Assembly: GCA_016840515.1 (NCBI GenBank)
Contig: JAEOSF010000012.1
Span: 1 to 64,000 of the forward strand
DNA from: Candidatus Borrarchaeum yapensis
Lineage (GTDB): Archaea > Asgardarchaeota > Sifarchaeia > Borrarchaeales > Borrarchaeaceae
Reading direction: 5' to 3'
Length of the DNA: 64,000 bases
The translations under genes and the position numbers were made by a program. Below, in pieces: positions 34,773-43,660 of the stretch (positions within the stretch are counted from its first letter, which is position 1; every line of letters starts with the position of its first letter). The notes beneath the pieces are model-generated. The model was not told the DNA's origin. It was given only the letters and a program-made list of their open reading frames with translations, and made no database searches.

Positions 34773-35822
34773 ATGATCAATGAACCGATAATTAGCGTAG
34801 TAATGGCAGTTTATAACAGCGAAAAATATATTCGTGAAGCTGTAGACAGTATTCTCAATCAGACATTTAAGAATTTTGAGTTTATTATCATAAATGATGG
34901 ATCTATCGATAAAACACAAGAAATTCTTGAGTCTTACAATGACCCACGCATTGTTCTGACTCATCAAAAACGTATGGGGCTTACAAAATCATTAAATAAA
35001 GGAGTCTATCTAGCAAAGGGAAAATACATTGCACGACAGGATGCTGATGATATTTCACTGCCGGATAGGCTCGAAAAGCAAATCGAATTTTTGAAACTAC
35101 ATAATGATATTTCACTCCTTGGCACTGCAGCCAAAATCATAGATATCAGAGGTTTTTATCTAAAAACAATCAAATATCCAACAGACCACTCTTCACTAAG
35201 GATTGCCATTAAACATTCTAATCACTTTTGGCATGGTTCGGTGATGTTCAGAAAGCAAAGCTTTGTTGAATTAGGAGGATATCAAGAAATACTCTTTACA
35301 GCACAAGATTACGACCTATGGTTGAGATTTGTGGAGAAATTCAAGGTCGCAAATCTATCAGATCCTCTCTACAAATACCGTCTTAACTATCATTCACTTT
35401 CCTTCAAAAAAATTGTTTATCAAAGGAGAATGGCAATATTTGCAAGAGAGTTGGCTCGTGCAAGAAAAAAAGGGATTAAAGAGAAGCAGATCATCAATGT
35501 ATTGGAGAGTTACTTGAAATTACCCTTGAGCGTGAATGAGAAGAGAGAAATAATTCAAATTTACAACCCATGGGGCCGATTGTTATTGAGGCATAATAAG
35601 AAAAACCAAGCCTTTTTATTGATGAATGAGATTTTTGAATATCATCCCTCTAGCCTCTTTAAATTACTTTTTAGAATCACAAAAACGTTAAAGTCAGCAT
35701 TCTTCCTTGAGGTGCTTATAAGAATGTGGTTCTTCCTTGAGAAGCTTAGAGGATTAAGAAAAAAGTCACAATATTTTAAATACACTACTGTCCCTCTACT
35801 CCCGCTAGATTTTTCTTATTAG
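34773..35822 (+). CDS. Glycosyltransferase family 2
   Basis: About 349 residues from ATG 34773. The track uses GTG 34746, which overlaps the previous stop, but the family fold begins at PIISVVMAVYNSE right after this ATG. FEFIIINDGSIDKTQ, GLTKSLNKGV and the metal motif RQDADDISLP follow, then TAQDYDLWLRF on the acceptor side. This set is typical of bacterial and archaeal GT2 enzymes that extend polysaccharides. The C-terminal about 100 residues are basic and lack membrane helices. It follows the phosphodiesterase gene with almost no gap, suggesting a two-gene unit. Confidence 0.87.
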   Translation: MINEPIISVVMAVYNSEKYIREAVDSILNQTFKNFEFIIINDGSIDKTQEILESYNDPRIVLTHQKRMGLTKSLNKGVYLAKGKYIARQDADDISLPDRLEKQIEFLKLHNDISLLGTAAKIIDIRGFYLKTIKYPTDHSSLRIAIKHSNHFWHGSVMFRKQSFVELGGYQEILFTAQDYDLWLRFVEKFKVANLSDPLYKYRLNYHSLSFKKIVYQRRMAIFARELARARKKGIKEKQIINVLESYLKLPLSVNEKREIIQIYNPWGRLLLRHNKKNQAFLLMNEIFEYHPSSLFKLLFRITKTLKSAFFLEVLIRMWFFLEKLRGLRKKSQYFKYTTVPLLPLDFSY

Positions 35823-35851
35823 CATCTGTCAGTTTTAATTTACTTTCCAAA

Positions 35852-38041
35852 TTATCTGAAAAATTGCTTTAGTCTTACTATCGCTCTAAACGAGAGATAT
35901 GCGGCGGCATTCACTAGAAGAAAGATCGCTGCAAGCGCTATTCCGAAAAAGAGGCCCGGGATCGCACTATTTATAAGCGTATAGGGGTTCATCTCACCAA
36001 GGCGCATTAATCCTCTGGCTAACAACGGAATCATAATTATATACACAGGCGTGCGTATCCTTCTTGAGAGTTTTCTGGTTATCGTCAATGGAACCACAGA
36101 CGCGAAGAAGAGCATTATACCACGTGAGTAATTCCCTAATTCTAAGAAATCAGAGAATGTAAGAAGAAACAGTGATATGTCTGCAGCCAATATTCGAGGG
36201 GCTCCGGAAACGGGGCCAATGCCCGATGTAACAAAAACCACTGCCAATCCTATAATGAATGGACCAAAATAGGGGGATACCGCAAGTACACTTAGCCCTC
36301 CTAATAGGCACACAAAAAGTGTGAAATCGAGTTTTATGATATTATTGTTGTGATTAATTAGGATTATTGTAACTATTCCTAAGGCGCTGAATGCAGCACG
36401 CAAAAGATTGCCTCCTCCGAAAGAAGGAAACGGTGGAGGAAGACTTGGAAGGTATCCAACCAAAGTCATTGGATATCCGTCAACAACTCCTGATGCACCA
36501 TGGACTGAAGGAAGGACAGTTAATAACTTGCCTACAGTAAACAGAGAAATCATACTAAAAGAAAATACCGCGAATGTTGATATAATCGCTTGTAAAAACA
36601 CCTCAGTTATTGATTTTGTATATGGAGGTGTCGCTGCTGCAGTTACTACCATTCCAGCAGCATAGAAATGTAAAAGGGATAGAAATGCAATAATGGAGCA
36701 GGTTTCTATAAATAGTTCAGAAGATGGTGTATATAAACGATGAAGCGCTTGTCTCTGTTTGTACATATTTCCAACCTGTCCATCTAAACTTCTCAATGGA
36801 ATTATCCTTAGATTGTCGCCTCTGCCAGCTTTGAATTCTTCAAGTATCGCTGATGCAAGTGGAGTGTCTTGGTGTTCCAGTAATATTATTAATCTTACAC
36901 CTGATTCAGAAGATACAATAATATCATCAACGATAAATTGCGCTGGATTTGGATAATATCCTACGATGAACATATCAATTTGTTTCACATCTCGTAATTG
37001 ATTTAATCGTTTTTGAACTGACCAATAGTGAAATATCTTCGCATTTGGATAATCATCGTGAATATCTTCGGAGATTTGGTCAAAATTGTCTGCAATGACA
37101 ACAATTGTTGCATCTGGATTGGGTCCTACTGATATTGATAATGAAACCATTAACATAGTTGTAAGTATATAGAACGCAATAGCAAAGCGCATAGGCTGAA
37201 TCTGACGAATCATGTAATTGCATTTTTTATAAATGCCTGATCGGGTGATTTTCCTTATACTTCGTTGGAAATATCTTTGTGTAGTTGATATAAACATAAA
37301 TGGGATAATCAAGAAGGCTGGAAATGAGAGGAGTGTCGAATAAATCTTCAATCTCACGGGTTGATAGGCAATATGTAGATAAAGCCTATTGTTCACTCTC
37401 ACGGTAAGTTCGCGTTCAGTATATCTGATAGTAGAATCTTCCCTTACTCCCCAGGGAAATCCATACAAAAATTCGGCATCAACTGGCAGTATAAACGACA
37501 TGTAGTATTGGACATCATAGGAAAGATTGTTAATTCTAATAAATTCAATCGTTGATTCTGCATAGTAGATTTTCATATAATTCCGATACATTATCGAAAG
37601 TAAGTTTTGTTCTTCGTATTCTACAGAGATTTTGGCATAGTCTGTCGTTCTCGGGATATTAAATTCAATCACGTTATGACCCCAAACGTCTTGACTATAC
37701 TTATACGAAATGAATGATGGATTTCGAATTGCTTTTACTTCTCCAAAGTAGGGAACTGAGAGAACAGGGTTTGTTTCAGGATATTTTATAATGTATATTT
37801 CTGCATCAATTACAATAGAGGACGATGGTTCGCCATATACTGCAAACTGATCGCTCAGATAAAACGTCTGAGTTATAATTGCAGTATTTTGCGTAATATT
37901 TGGCACTTGGTTTTTTGAATCTGCGGAGACAAGCGTTGAATTATTAACGTGAGAATTAGAAGTCGCGCTGCTATATGACGACAAAACGAATAATGTAGAA
38001 ATTATAATGACCAATAATATGAGAATTCGACGTTGTTTCAT
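35852..38041 (-). CDS. Unrecognised 729-residue membrane protein with outer and Rossmann-like domains
   Basis: I do not recognise this family. Residues about 6-27 form a signal peptide or first helix. A strand-rich outer region (about 30-225) rich in Tyr, Ser and Asn follows. Two membrane helices (about 232-250 and 283-305) enclose a basic loop. An alpha/beta domain (about 310-430) starts DATIVVIADNFDQ and includes IDMFIVGYYPNP and VRLIILLEHQD, which looks like a Rossmann-type sensor or binding module. About nine further helices fill the C-terminus, with a Pro/Gly-rich loop SLPPPFPSFGGGNL. The G+C content seems higher than that of its neighbours. It stands alone among glycosyltransferases, directed against the preceding gene. 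A scaffold, transporter or polymer-handling role is possible. Confidence 0.65.
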   Translation of the reverse strand: MKQRRILILLVIIISTLFVLSSYSSATSNSHVNNSTLVSADSKNQVPNITQNTAIITQTFYLSDQFAVYGEPSSSIVIDAEIYIIKYPETNPVLSVPYFGEVKAIRNPSFISYKYSQDVWGHNVIEFNIPRTTDYAKISVEYEEQNLLSIMYRNYMKIYYAESTIEFIRINNLSYDVQYYMSFILPVDAEFLYGFPWGVREDSTIRYTERELTVRVNNRLYLHIAYQPVRLKIYSTLLSFPAFLIIPFMFISTTQRYFQRSIRKITRSGIYKKCNYMIRQIQPMRFAIAFYILTTMLMVSLSISVGPNPDATIVVIADNFDQISEDIHDDYPNAKIFHYWSVQKRLNQLRDVKQIDMFIVGYYPNPAQFIVDDIIVSSESGVRLIILLEHQDTPLASAILEEFKAGRGDNLRIIPLRSLDGQVGNMYKQRQALHRLYTPSSELFIETCSIIAFLSLLHFYAAGMVVTAAATPPYTKSITEVFLQAIISTFAVFSFSMISLFTVGKLLTVLPSVHGASGVVDGYPMTLVGYLPSLPPPFPSFGGGNLLRAAFSALGIVTIILINHNNNIIKLDFTLFVCLLGGLSVLAVSPYFGPFIIGLAVVFVTSGIGPVSGAPRILAADISLFLLTFSDFLELGNYSRGIMLFFASVVPLTITRKLSRRIRTPVYIIMIPLLARGLMRLGEMNPYTLINSAIPGLFFGIALAAIFLLVNAAAYLSFRAIVRLKQFFR

Positions 38042-38089
38042 TCTAACGCCAATTAACTTACTGTCAATTTTTTTTAAGTCTTCTGATTA

Positions 38090-39244
38090 TTACTTTAATT
38101 CCAAATAAATCTTTTCAAGTTGTGCTGCTAATTCTTCGTATGTATATTGTCTTGCTTTCTTTCTTCCTGCGTTACCAAGTGCTCTACTTAGTTCTGGGGT
38201 AAGAAGAATTTGTTTTATTTTAGAAGCTAATTCCTCATAGTCTCCGTATTTTACTAGAAATCCTTCTTTTTTGTCAGTCACTACATTTGGAATGCTTCCA
38301 GCATTTGTAGCAACAATAGGCTTTCCTTGAGCCATCGCTTCAACTAAAACTTGACCAAATCCTTCGTATCCACTAGGTAAAACAAAAACATCACACGAAG
38401 CATAAGCCTGCATTTTTTCCTTAATATTATAGATCGGATCAAGGATATGAACATAATCTTCTACATGAAGTTTTCTCCTCAGATTTTCAAGAATTTTTTT
38501 ATAGTTAACTTGGTCTGGTCCTATAATAACGAATTTTGCATCTGGTATATCCTTAATAATATTTGGAACTGCTTTTATTAGCACTTGTGGACCTTTCATT
38601 GGATGAAGCCTGCCTAAGTATAGTATAATAGGTCCATCAATTCCAAATCTCTTCTTGAAAATATCGCCATTATATTCTTCAAGACTTTCTGATCGTATCC
38701 CTGAGGGTGTAATCCTTATTTGATCCTTTTTTGCACCCATTTTAAGAATTGGATCTATTAAAAGACTGGTTCGAATTAAAAGTCTGTTATAACGCCTTAA
38801 AACCAATCGAGAAAAGTATTTATCAAAAAACGCTAATGGGATATATTTGACTGGGCGTCGTGGCACGAGATGATGAATATCGTAAATCATTAGGACTGTT
38901 TTTATGTCTTTTAATACCCTTAATAAGGGTACAAGCATCGCATGCATCGTTATATAGTCATATACATGGATTACATCGAATTTCTCTCTTAAAATTCGAA
39001 ATAGCAATGTTGGCCAAAATTTTAGCCGATAACTAATATCAAATAGGATTGGCAGCCGATGAATGTGTATTCCTTCGAAAACTTCTTCCGAAGGCCCTAA
39101 TGATTTCCCATCTTTAGCATTTACTGTAAAAATGTGGACCTCATGACCTCTTTTGACTAACTCTTTCGAAATGTTACGTATATACCACTCTATGCCGCCT
39201 ATCATTGCAGGATAAAAATATACGCTCACTTGCGCGATTTTCAT
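38090..39244 (-). CDS. Glycosyltransferase family 4
   Basis: About 384 residues from ATG 39244 (MKIAQVSVYF), which has GAGGG upstream; the track start at 39262 adds six residues. The opening KIAQVSVYFYPAMIGGIEWY has the glycine pair, IILYLGRLHPMKGPQVLIKA begins the donor domain and EGFGQVLVEAMAQGKPIVAT carries EX7E. IHVYDYITMHAMLVP is the acceptor-side His region. This is a very regular PimA/PimB-like enzyme. It follows the unrecognised membrane protein on the minus strand with a 48-base gap, so the two may be co-transcribed. Confidence 0.9.
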   Translation of the reverse strand: MKIAQVSVYFYPAMIGGIEWYIRNISKELVKRGHEVHIFTVNAKDGKSLGPSEEVFEGIHIHRLPILFDISYRLKFWPTLLFRILREKFDVIHVYDYITMHAMLVPLLRVLKDIKTVLMIYDIHHLVPRRPVKYIPLAFFDKYFSRLVLRRYNRLLIRTSLLIDPILKMGAKKDQIRITPSGIRSESLEEYNGDIFKKRFGIDGPIILYLGRLHPMKGPQVLIKAVPNIIKDIPDAKFVIIGPDQVNYKKILENLRRKLHVEDYVHILDPIYNIKEKMQAYASCDVFVLPSGYEGFGQVLVEAMAQGKPIVATNAGSIPNVVTDKKEGFLVKYGDYEELASKIKQILLTPELSRALGNAGRKKARQYTYEELAAQLEKIYLELK

Positions 39245-39372
39245 TTTCTGTGAAACCCTCATTAAATAAATTATAGATTTAGTGGTATTGATGATGATGA
39301 ACTATTTATCTTCTTAAGTGAAACTGGTTACTCAATATTGATTATAATTATGTCTCGTAGTGGGATGATCCA

Positions 39373-40395
39373 TTGAATATCACGACATCTGAGTCTACTA
39401 TTTCGCCTGTAAATGTTTCTCTGATATTATCATTCTATAACGATGAACAGTATGTTAAAGAATGTCTTCAATCTCTAATGATGCAAGACCTGAGTTCATT
39501 TGAAGTTATTTGTTTATTTGACAAGGGAAGCACTGATCGAACCTATGAAGAGTTAATGAAATTTGAATATGAACCTAGAATAATAATCTCTGAAATAGAT
39601 CATGTTGATAGATCTACAGCAAGAAACATAGGGTTTTCGAGGTCCAAGGGCAATATAGTAGTATTCTGTGAAACAGACGCGATTTATCGACCAGATTTTC
39701 TCTCCATGATATATCAGACGATTAGTAAGGGTTACGATATGGTTCATCCGATTGGAGATGGTCTCAATGTAGCTAATAAGCTGACTAATATTCTAGAAGC
39801 TGAGATTTGGGCAAGAAATAGAAAAATGAAAAAAGGCACGATTAAGCCTCAATCTGCGTGGGCATTTAAAAGGCATATACTTGAGGAAACGGGTGGGTTT
39901 AAACAAAACGTAGAAATAGCTGAAGATAGAGAATTATGGGCTCGTGCATCTAAACTTGGTTATAAAACTGTTATCACACCTCATGAAGTTTGGAGTCATC
40001 GTCTGACAGAATCTTGGATACAGTTCTTAAAACGTTCATTCAGGCATGGTAAGGGGCGACAGGTATTCATAGATACTTATGGATTATCAAAAAGAGACAA
40101 GATACAAATCTTTTTTACACTTTTTGGCACACTTGCTATTCCTTGCTTGATTTGGCTGCTTCAACGCTTTTTTGTATCACTAATCATTGGATTCACATTG
40201 GCATTTGTATTAATCTATTTTCTAATGACAATAAGAGCAAAATATCTTTTTAAAAACAAATTAGAATGGAGAGTTCTTGTTTTGTATCCCCTTTTACAGT
40301 TAATTCGTAACATTTTTTTTAGTTATGGCTTATTAATTTCCGTCATATCATTATACTTAACTCGTTTTTGGAGAACTATGAGAAAGGTTAATTAG
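39373..40395 (+). CDS. Glycosyltransferase family 2 with C-terminal membrane helices
   Basis: A 340-residue protein: a GT-A domain (about 1-235) and two or three C-terminal helices (FFTLFGTLAIPCLIWLL, FVSLIIGFTLAFVLIYF and a last one near YPLLQLIRNIFFSYGLLISV). NVSLILSFYNDEQYV opens the fold. RSTARNIGFSRSKGN precedes the metal site, which here reads CETDAIY, so Glu replaces the first Asp of DXD. EDRELWARASKLGYK completes the acceptor half. The TTG start follows GGGATGATCC. Such GT2 enzymes often act on polyprenyl phosphate. Element R2 follows immediately. Confidence 0.85.
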   Translation: MNITTSESTISPVNVSLILSFYNDEQYVKECLQSLMMQDLSSFEVICLFDKGSTDRTYEELMKFEYEPRIIISEIDHVDRSTARNIGFSRSKGNIVVFCETDAIYRPDFLSMIYQTISKGYDMVHPIGDGLNVANKLTNILEAEIWARNRKMKKGTIKPQSAWAFKRHILEETGGFKQNVEIAEDRELWARASKLGYKTVITPHEVWSHRLTESWIQFLKRSFRHGKGRQVFIDTYGLSKRDKIQIFFTLFGTLAIPCLIWLLQRFFVSLIIGFTLAFVLIYFLMTIRAKYLFKNKLEWRVLVLYPLLQLIRNIFFSYGLLISVISLYLTRFWRTMRKVN

Positions 40396-40402
40396 TAAAT
40401 TT

Positions 40403-40436
40403 ACTATCCTCTAACAATTTGAGGGGTCTTTCTTGC
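40403..40436 (+). repeat. Dispersed hairpin element R2, reaching into the next gene start
   Basis: ACTATCC is followed by the arms CCTCTAA and TTTGAGG around a short CAA loop with one T-T mismatch, then GGTCTTTCTTGC. The core AACAA-TTGAGGGGTCTT-TCTTG matches R1 and R3 with one substitution and one inserted T. GAGGGG and the TTG within it act as ribosome binding site and start codon of the following GT4 ORF. Confidence 0.55.
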
Positions 40437-41650
40437 GAGGTAATGATAAAATAGTTTGTCGACTGGTCAGATCCTTTCCACAAAAAAGACGAATGACTTT
40501 TGGGTTAGAACCGGTTTTTTATTTTATTTCTAAAGAGCAGGTCAAACTAGGGGCTGAAGTTCACGTAATCGCTGCAATAGATAAACACACTCCTCAATTA
40601 GAATCTCCTGATGGCATTATTGTACATAGAGTAAGAAATCCGTATAATTTCTATGCAATTAAAAAACTAAAGGAATTAGATAGAGCAAGGAGCATTGATG
40701 TAGTTCACACTCATGCCACAGCGAGCCTTCTATACAGCCTAACAAGACGTTTTACTACTGTAAAGAAACCATTATTTAACCATATTCACACCACCACACT
40801 TGGAGGGATGGCACAGAATATTGCCTCTCCTGTACAGTATTCATTTTCTGCTGCAATAAGGACAAATTTTTGGAATAATGTATCTCTTTTAAGACAAAAA
40901 GCCATGTGGAAGCGAGCCGATATTTTAATTGCAGTCAGTAAAGCAGTAAAAGGCGAATTAATAAAATACTATGGAATTCCAAGCCAAAAAATCCGTGTTG
41001 TTCATAATGGGGTAGATATAGAGCTATTTAAGAAAACACAAGAAGGCTTAGAACTAAAGGGGCAACTTGGTTTAAGTGAAAAACGAGTAGTACTATTTGT
41101 TGGACATTTTGGTCTAAGAAAGGGTCTTCCTTACTTACTAAGAGCGATACCAAAGGTTTCCAAACGTTTTCCAAATGTATTTTTTCTCGCAGTTGGGGGA
41201 ACACCAAAATGGCTACGAACTGATGTATATTGGAATATACTCAGAGAAAATATCAAAAGTCTTAAGATTACTCCTTTTGTAGGATTGATGGATAAGATTC
41301 CAAATCAAGAATTACCGAAATATTATTCGATGGCAGATGTTTTTGTGCTTCCAACTCTCTATGATCCTTGTCCGAAAGTCATTCTTGAAGCAATGGCATG
41401 CGCAACCCCTATAATTGCATCAAAAGTTTCAGGAATTCCTGAATTAATCAAAGATGGACATGAAGGAATTCTTATTCCCTCAAAAAACTCAAATCTACTT
41501 GCAGACAAGATAATAGATATTTTAGAGAATCAAGATAATGCCAAATTGATGGGGAAAAATGCAAGGTCACGAGTTGAAAACGATTTCACATGGAATTTAT
41601 GTGCAAAAAAAATATTACAACTCTACAATAATGAATTAGAAGGTGCCTAA
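40433..41650 (+). CDS. Glycosyltransferase family 4
   Basis: A 405-residue GT-B enzyme. KIVCRLVRSFPQKRRMTFGLE opens the N-domain in place of the glycine pair, IDVVHTHATASLLYSL is the acceptor His region, and KIRVVHNGVDIELF the linker. VVLFVGHFGLRKGLPYLLRA begins the donor domain. The EX7E first acid is Asp (DPCPKVILE), as in the enzyme at 30885. The only in-frame start before the fold is TTG 40433, inside hairpin element R2, so the 5' end may have been rebuilt by that element. The next gene starts directly after its stop. Confidence 0.87.
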   Translation: MRGNDKIVCRLVRSFPQKRRMTFGLEPVFYFISKEQVKLGAEVHVIAAIDKHTPQLESPDGIIVHRVRNPYNFYAIKKLKELDRARSIDVVHTHATASLLYSLTRRFTTVKKPLFNHIHTTTLGGMAQNIASPVQYSFSAAIRTNFWNNVSLLRQKAMWKRADILIAVSKAVKGELIKYYGIPSQKIRVVHNGVDIELFKKTQEGLELKGQLGLSEKRVVLFVGHFGLRKGLPYLLRAIPKVSKRFPNVFFLAVGGTPKWLRTDVYWNILRENIKSLKITPFVGLMDKIPNQELPKYYSMADVFVLPTLYDPCPKVILEAMACATPIIASKVSGIPELIKDGHEGILIPSKNSNLLADKIIDILENQDNAKLMGKNARSRVENDFTWNLCAKKILQLYNNELEGA

Positions 41651-42610
41651 TTGAGCAGAAACGTATCATCATTGATTTCTGTCATTATTATCACATATAA
41701 CCGTTGTAGAGAATTAGAGCGCTGTTTGAATTCGTTAATGGCTCAAAAAAATTCAAATTTTGAAATTATTGTAGTTGATGGTGGTTCAACGGATTGCACT
41801 ATTGATCTAATTAAGCAGTATCCCATTAAATTCGTTAGAGAATCAAAGAGATCTGGAATTTCAGCAGCACGTAACCTAGGGATTTCTAATAGTGAGGGTG
41901 ATATAGTTGTTTTTCTTGATGATGATGCAATAGCTGAAAAGGACTGGTTAGAAAGCCTTGTTAAACCCTTTGAAGATGAAGGAATTGCTGGAGCAAGCGG
42001 AAAAGTAATCCCCATCACAAATACTTTGTTCAATCGTGAATTTGCTCCTGATTACGATCAGGGTCCAGATATTAAAGAGACAAAATATTTTATTGGATGT
42101 AACATGGCTTTCAGAAAATCTGCTATAATTGAGGTTGGTCTTTTTGATACTAAAATAAAATATGGTCATGACGAAAACGAACTTTGTTCGAGACTTTTGA
42201 ATGCCGGTTATCGTCTAATCTTCACTCCTTATGCAGTGGCGCATCACGACTACGTTCCATCGTTCTCTGCGCTTATGAAGAAGAAATTCAAGATGGGAAA
42301 AAGTCGGGCATATTTGGAAAAAAAGTCGGGCAATCATTTAGACAGTAAAAAAAGGATAATCTATTTCATTCTAATTCCTGTTGTAATAGTGGTTCTCTCT
42401 CTGGGTGCCGTCTCATTTTTTTTCAGCATGGTTAAGCTTTACTTTTGGAGTTCATTATTTTTTACAGTTGGTTATTTTGTCTTACTTACAGCTGTGATTA
42501 AATATAGAACAAAAAAATCAATGATTGGTGCTTTTTTGACCATATTTACAGAACTTGCAAGAGAACTCGGGAAGATTTATGGCAGGTTATTCCCTAACAA
42601 ATTAAACTAA
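41651..42610 (+). CDS. Glycosyltransferase family 2 with C-terminal membrane helices
   Basis: A 319-residue protein. SLISVIIITYNRCRELERC and FEIIVVDGGSTDCTI start the fold, GISAARNLGI leads to the metal motif FLDDDAIAEKDW, and HDENELCSRLLNAGYR is the acceptor block. Two hydrophobic helices near the end (about 240-262 and 266-285) anchor it. The TTG start lies directly after the TAA of the preceding gene, with AGGTG overlapping that gene's end as ribosome binding site, so translation is coupled. Its arrangement with the flanking GT4 and GT2 suggests that they act in sequence on one lipid-linked acceptor. Confidence 0.87.
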   Translation: MSRNVSSLISVIIITYNRCRELERCLNSLMAQKNSNFEIIVVDGGSTDCTIDLIKQYPIKFVRESKRSGISAARNLGISNSEGDIVVFLDDDAIAEKDWLESLVKPFEDEGIAGASGKVIPITNTLFNREFAPDYDQGPDIKETKYFIGCNMAFRKSAIIEVGLFDTKIKYGHDENELCSRLLNAGYRLIFTPYAVAHHDYVPSFSALMKKKFKMGKSRAYLEKKSGNHLDSKKRIIYFILIPVVIVVLSLGAVSFFFSMVKLYFWSSLFFTVGYFVLLTAVIKYRTKKSMIGAFLTIFTELARELGKIYGRLFPNKLN

Positions 42611-42623
42611 AGAAGGCAAGATT

Positions 42624-43655
42624 ATGAGCTTTGTGTCAATTGTGCTTCCTACAAGAAACGAGGAAAAGAATATTGAGACCTGCCTAAAAAGTATCCTTAA
42701 CTTAGATTTTCCAAAAGAACGGTATGAAATTCTCGTTATTGATGGAAAGTCCACTGATAGAACAGTTGAAATTGCATCGAAATATCCTGTCCGTATTATC
42801 GAAAATCCAAAATATAAGATAGGACCTGCACATAATATAGGCGCTAAGGAAGCTAAAGGCGATATTATAGTTTTTACAGATGCAGATGTAAGGGTAGATG
42901 TCCATTGGCTAACGTTTTTATTAGAGCATTTCAATAATCCAGACGTTGGATGCGTAATTGGTGGACAAACTTGTATTTTTGGAGACCAATTTATCTCACA
43001 GATAAGAGCTGCTTTTCATGACTATTATGACGCAAAGGTGTCCAACACGCTTAATAGAGATCCACACAAAGTAACTTGGAGAAGTATGTCTACCTTTGGG
43101 ACGGCATTTCGAAAGGATGCCCTTATCAAAATAGGGGGATTTGATGAAAGTATTGATTACCCAGACAAGGATATCGGCTATAGACTCTCACAAGACTATC
43201 AAATAATTAAGGATAGGAGAGCGATAATTAGTCATCATCTCAATAAGCCTTTCAAAAAATTCTGCAAACAAATTTATCGAGCAAGTATCACAGAAGGAAC
43301 ATTATATCGACGATACGGAGTTTTTCTTAATAAGAAATCAATTATTCTATCGTTACTGGTTTTAATTTTGCTGTTTGGCTATTTATTGTCCCCACTCATC
43401 TTATTTGTATCTATAATGCCCTTTATAGGGGTTCTCGGACTGTTAATTTTGCCTATTATTGGATTAATAGCTTATTACTTTATTAAGGGCCTAAAAATTA
43501 AAATACAGAAGAGAATTGGTATGAAAGGACTAATTGTTCTACCATTTATTTCGATACTATTTATTATATTGAAAAGTTTTGGAATTATGAGAGGTCTGTT
43601 AAAACTTGATGTAAAGGGAATATTTCCGTTAAAAGACATTGAAATAGAAAATTAA
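42624..43655 (+). CDS. Glycosyltransferase family 2 with C-terminal membrane helices
   Basis: A 343-residue protein. FVSIVLPTRNEEKNIETCL opens the fold, YEILVIDGKSTDRTVEIA follows, and the metal motif is FTDADVRVD. DYPDKDIGYRLSQD is the acceptor-side acidic block, with unusual wording for the family. Two long hydrophobic stretches (about 233-290) and a third near 301-320 anchor the C-terminus. AGAAGGCAAG precedes the ATG. It is the third gene of a tight GT4-GT2-GT2 run and ends 5 bases from the convergent membrane glycosyltransferase. GT2 members of this layout can be polyprenyl-phosphate sugar synthases or chain extenders. Confidence 0.86.
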   Translation: MSFVSIVLPTRNEEKNIETCLKSILNLDFPKERYEILVIDGKSTDRTVEIASKYPVRIIENPKYKIGPAHNIGAKEAKGDIIVFTDADVRVDVHWLTFLLEHFNNPDVGCVIGGQTCIFGDQFISQIRAAFHDYYDAKVSNTLNRDPHKVTWRSMSTFGTAFRKDALIKIGGFDESIDYPDKDIGYRLSQDYQIIKDRRAIISHHLNKPFKKFCKQIYRASITEGTLYRRYGVFLNKKSIILSLLVLILLFGYLLSPLILFVSIMPFIGVLGLLILPIIGLIAYYFIKGLKIKIQKRIGMKGLIVLPFISILFIILKSFGIMRGLLKLDVKGIFPLKDIEIEN

Positions 43656-43660
43656 GTTCT

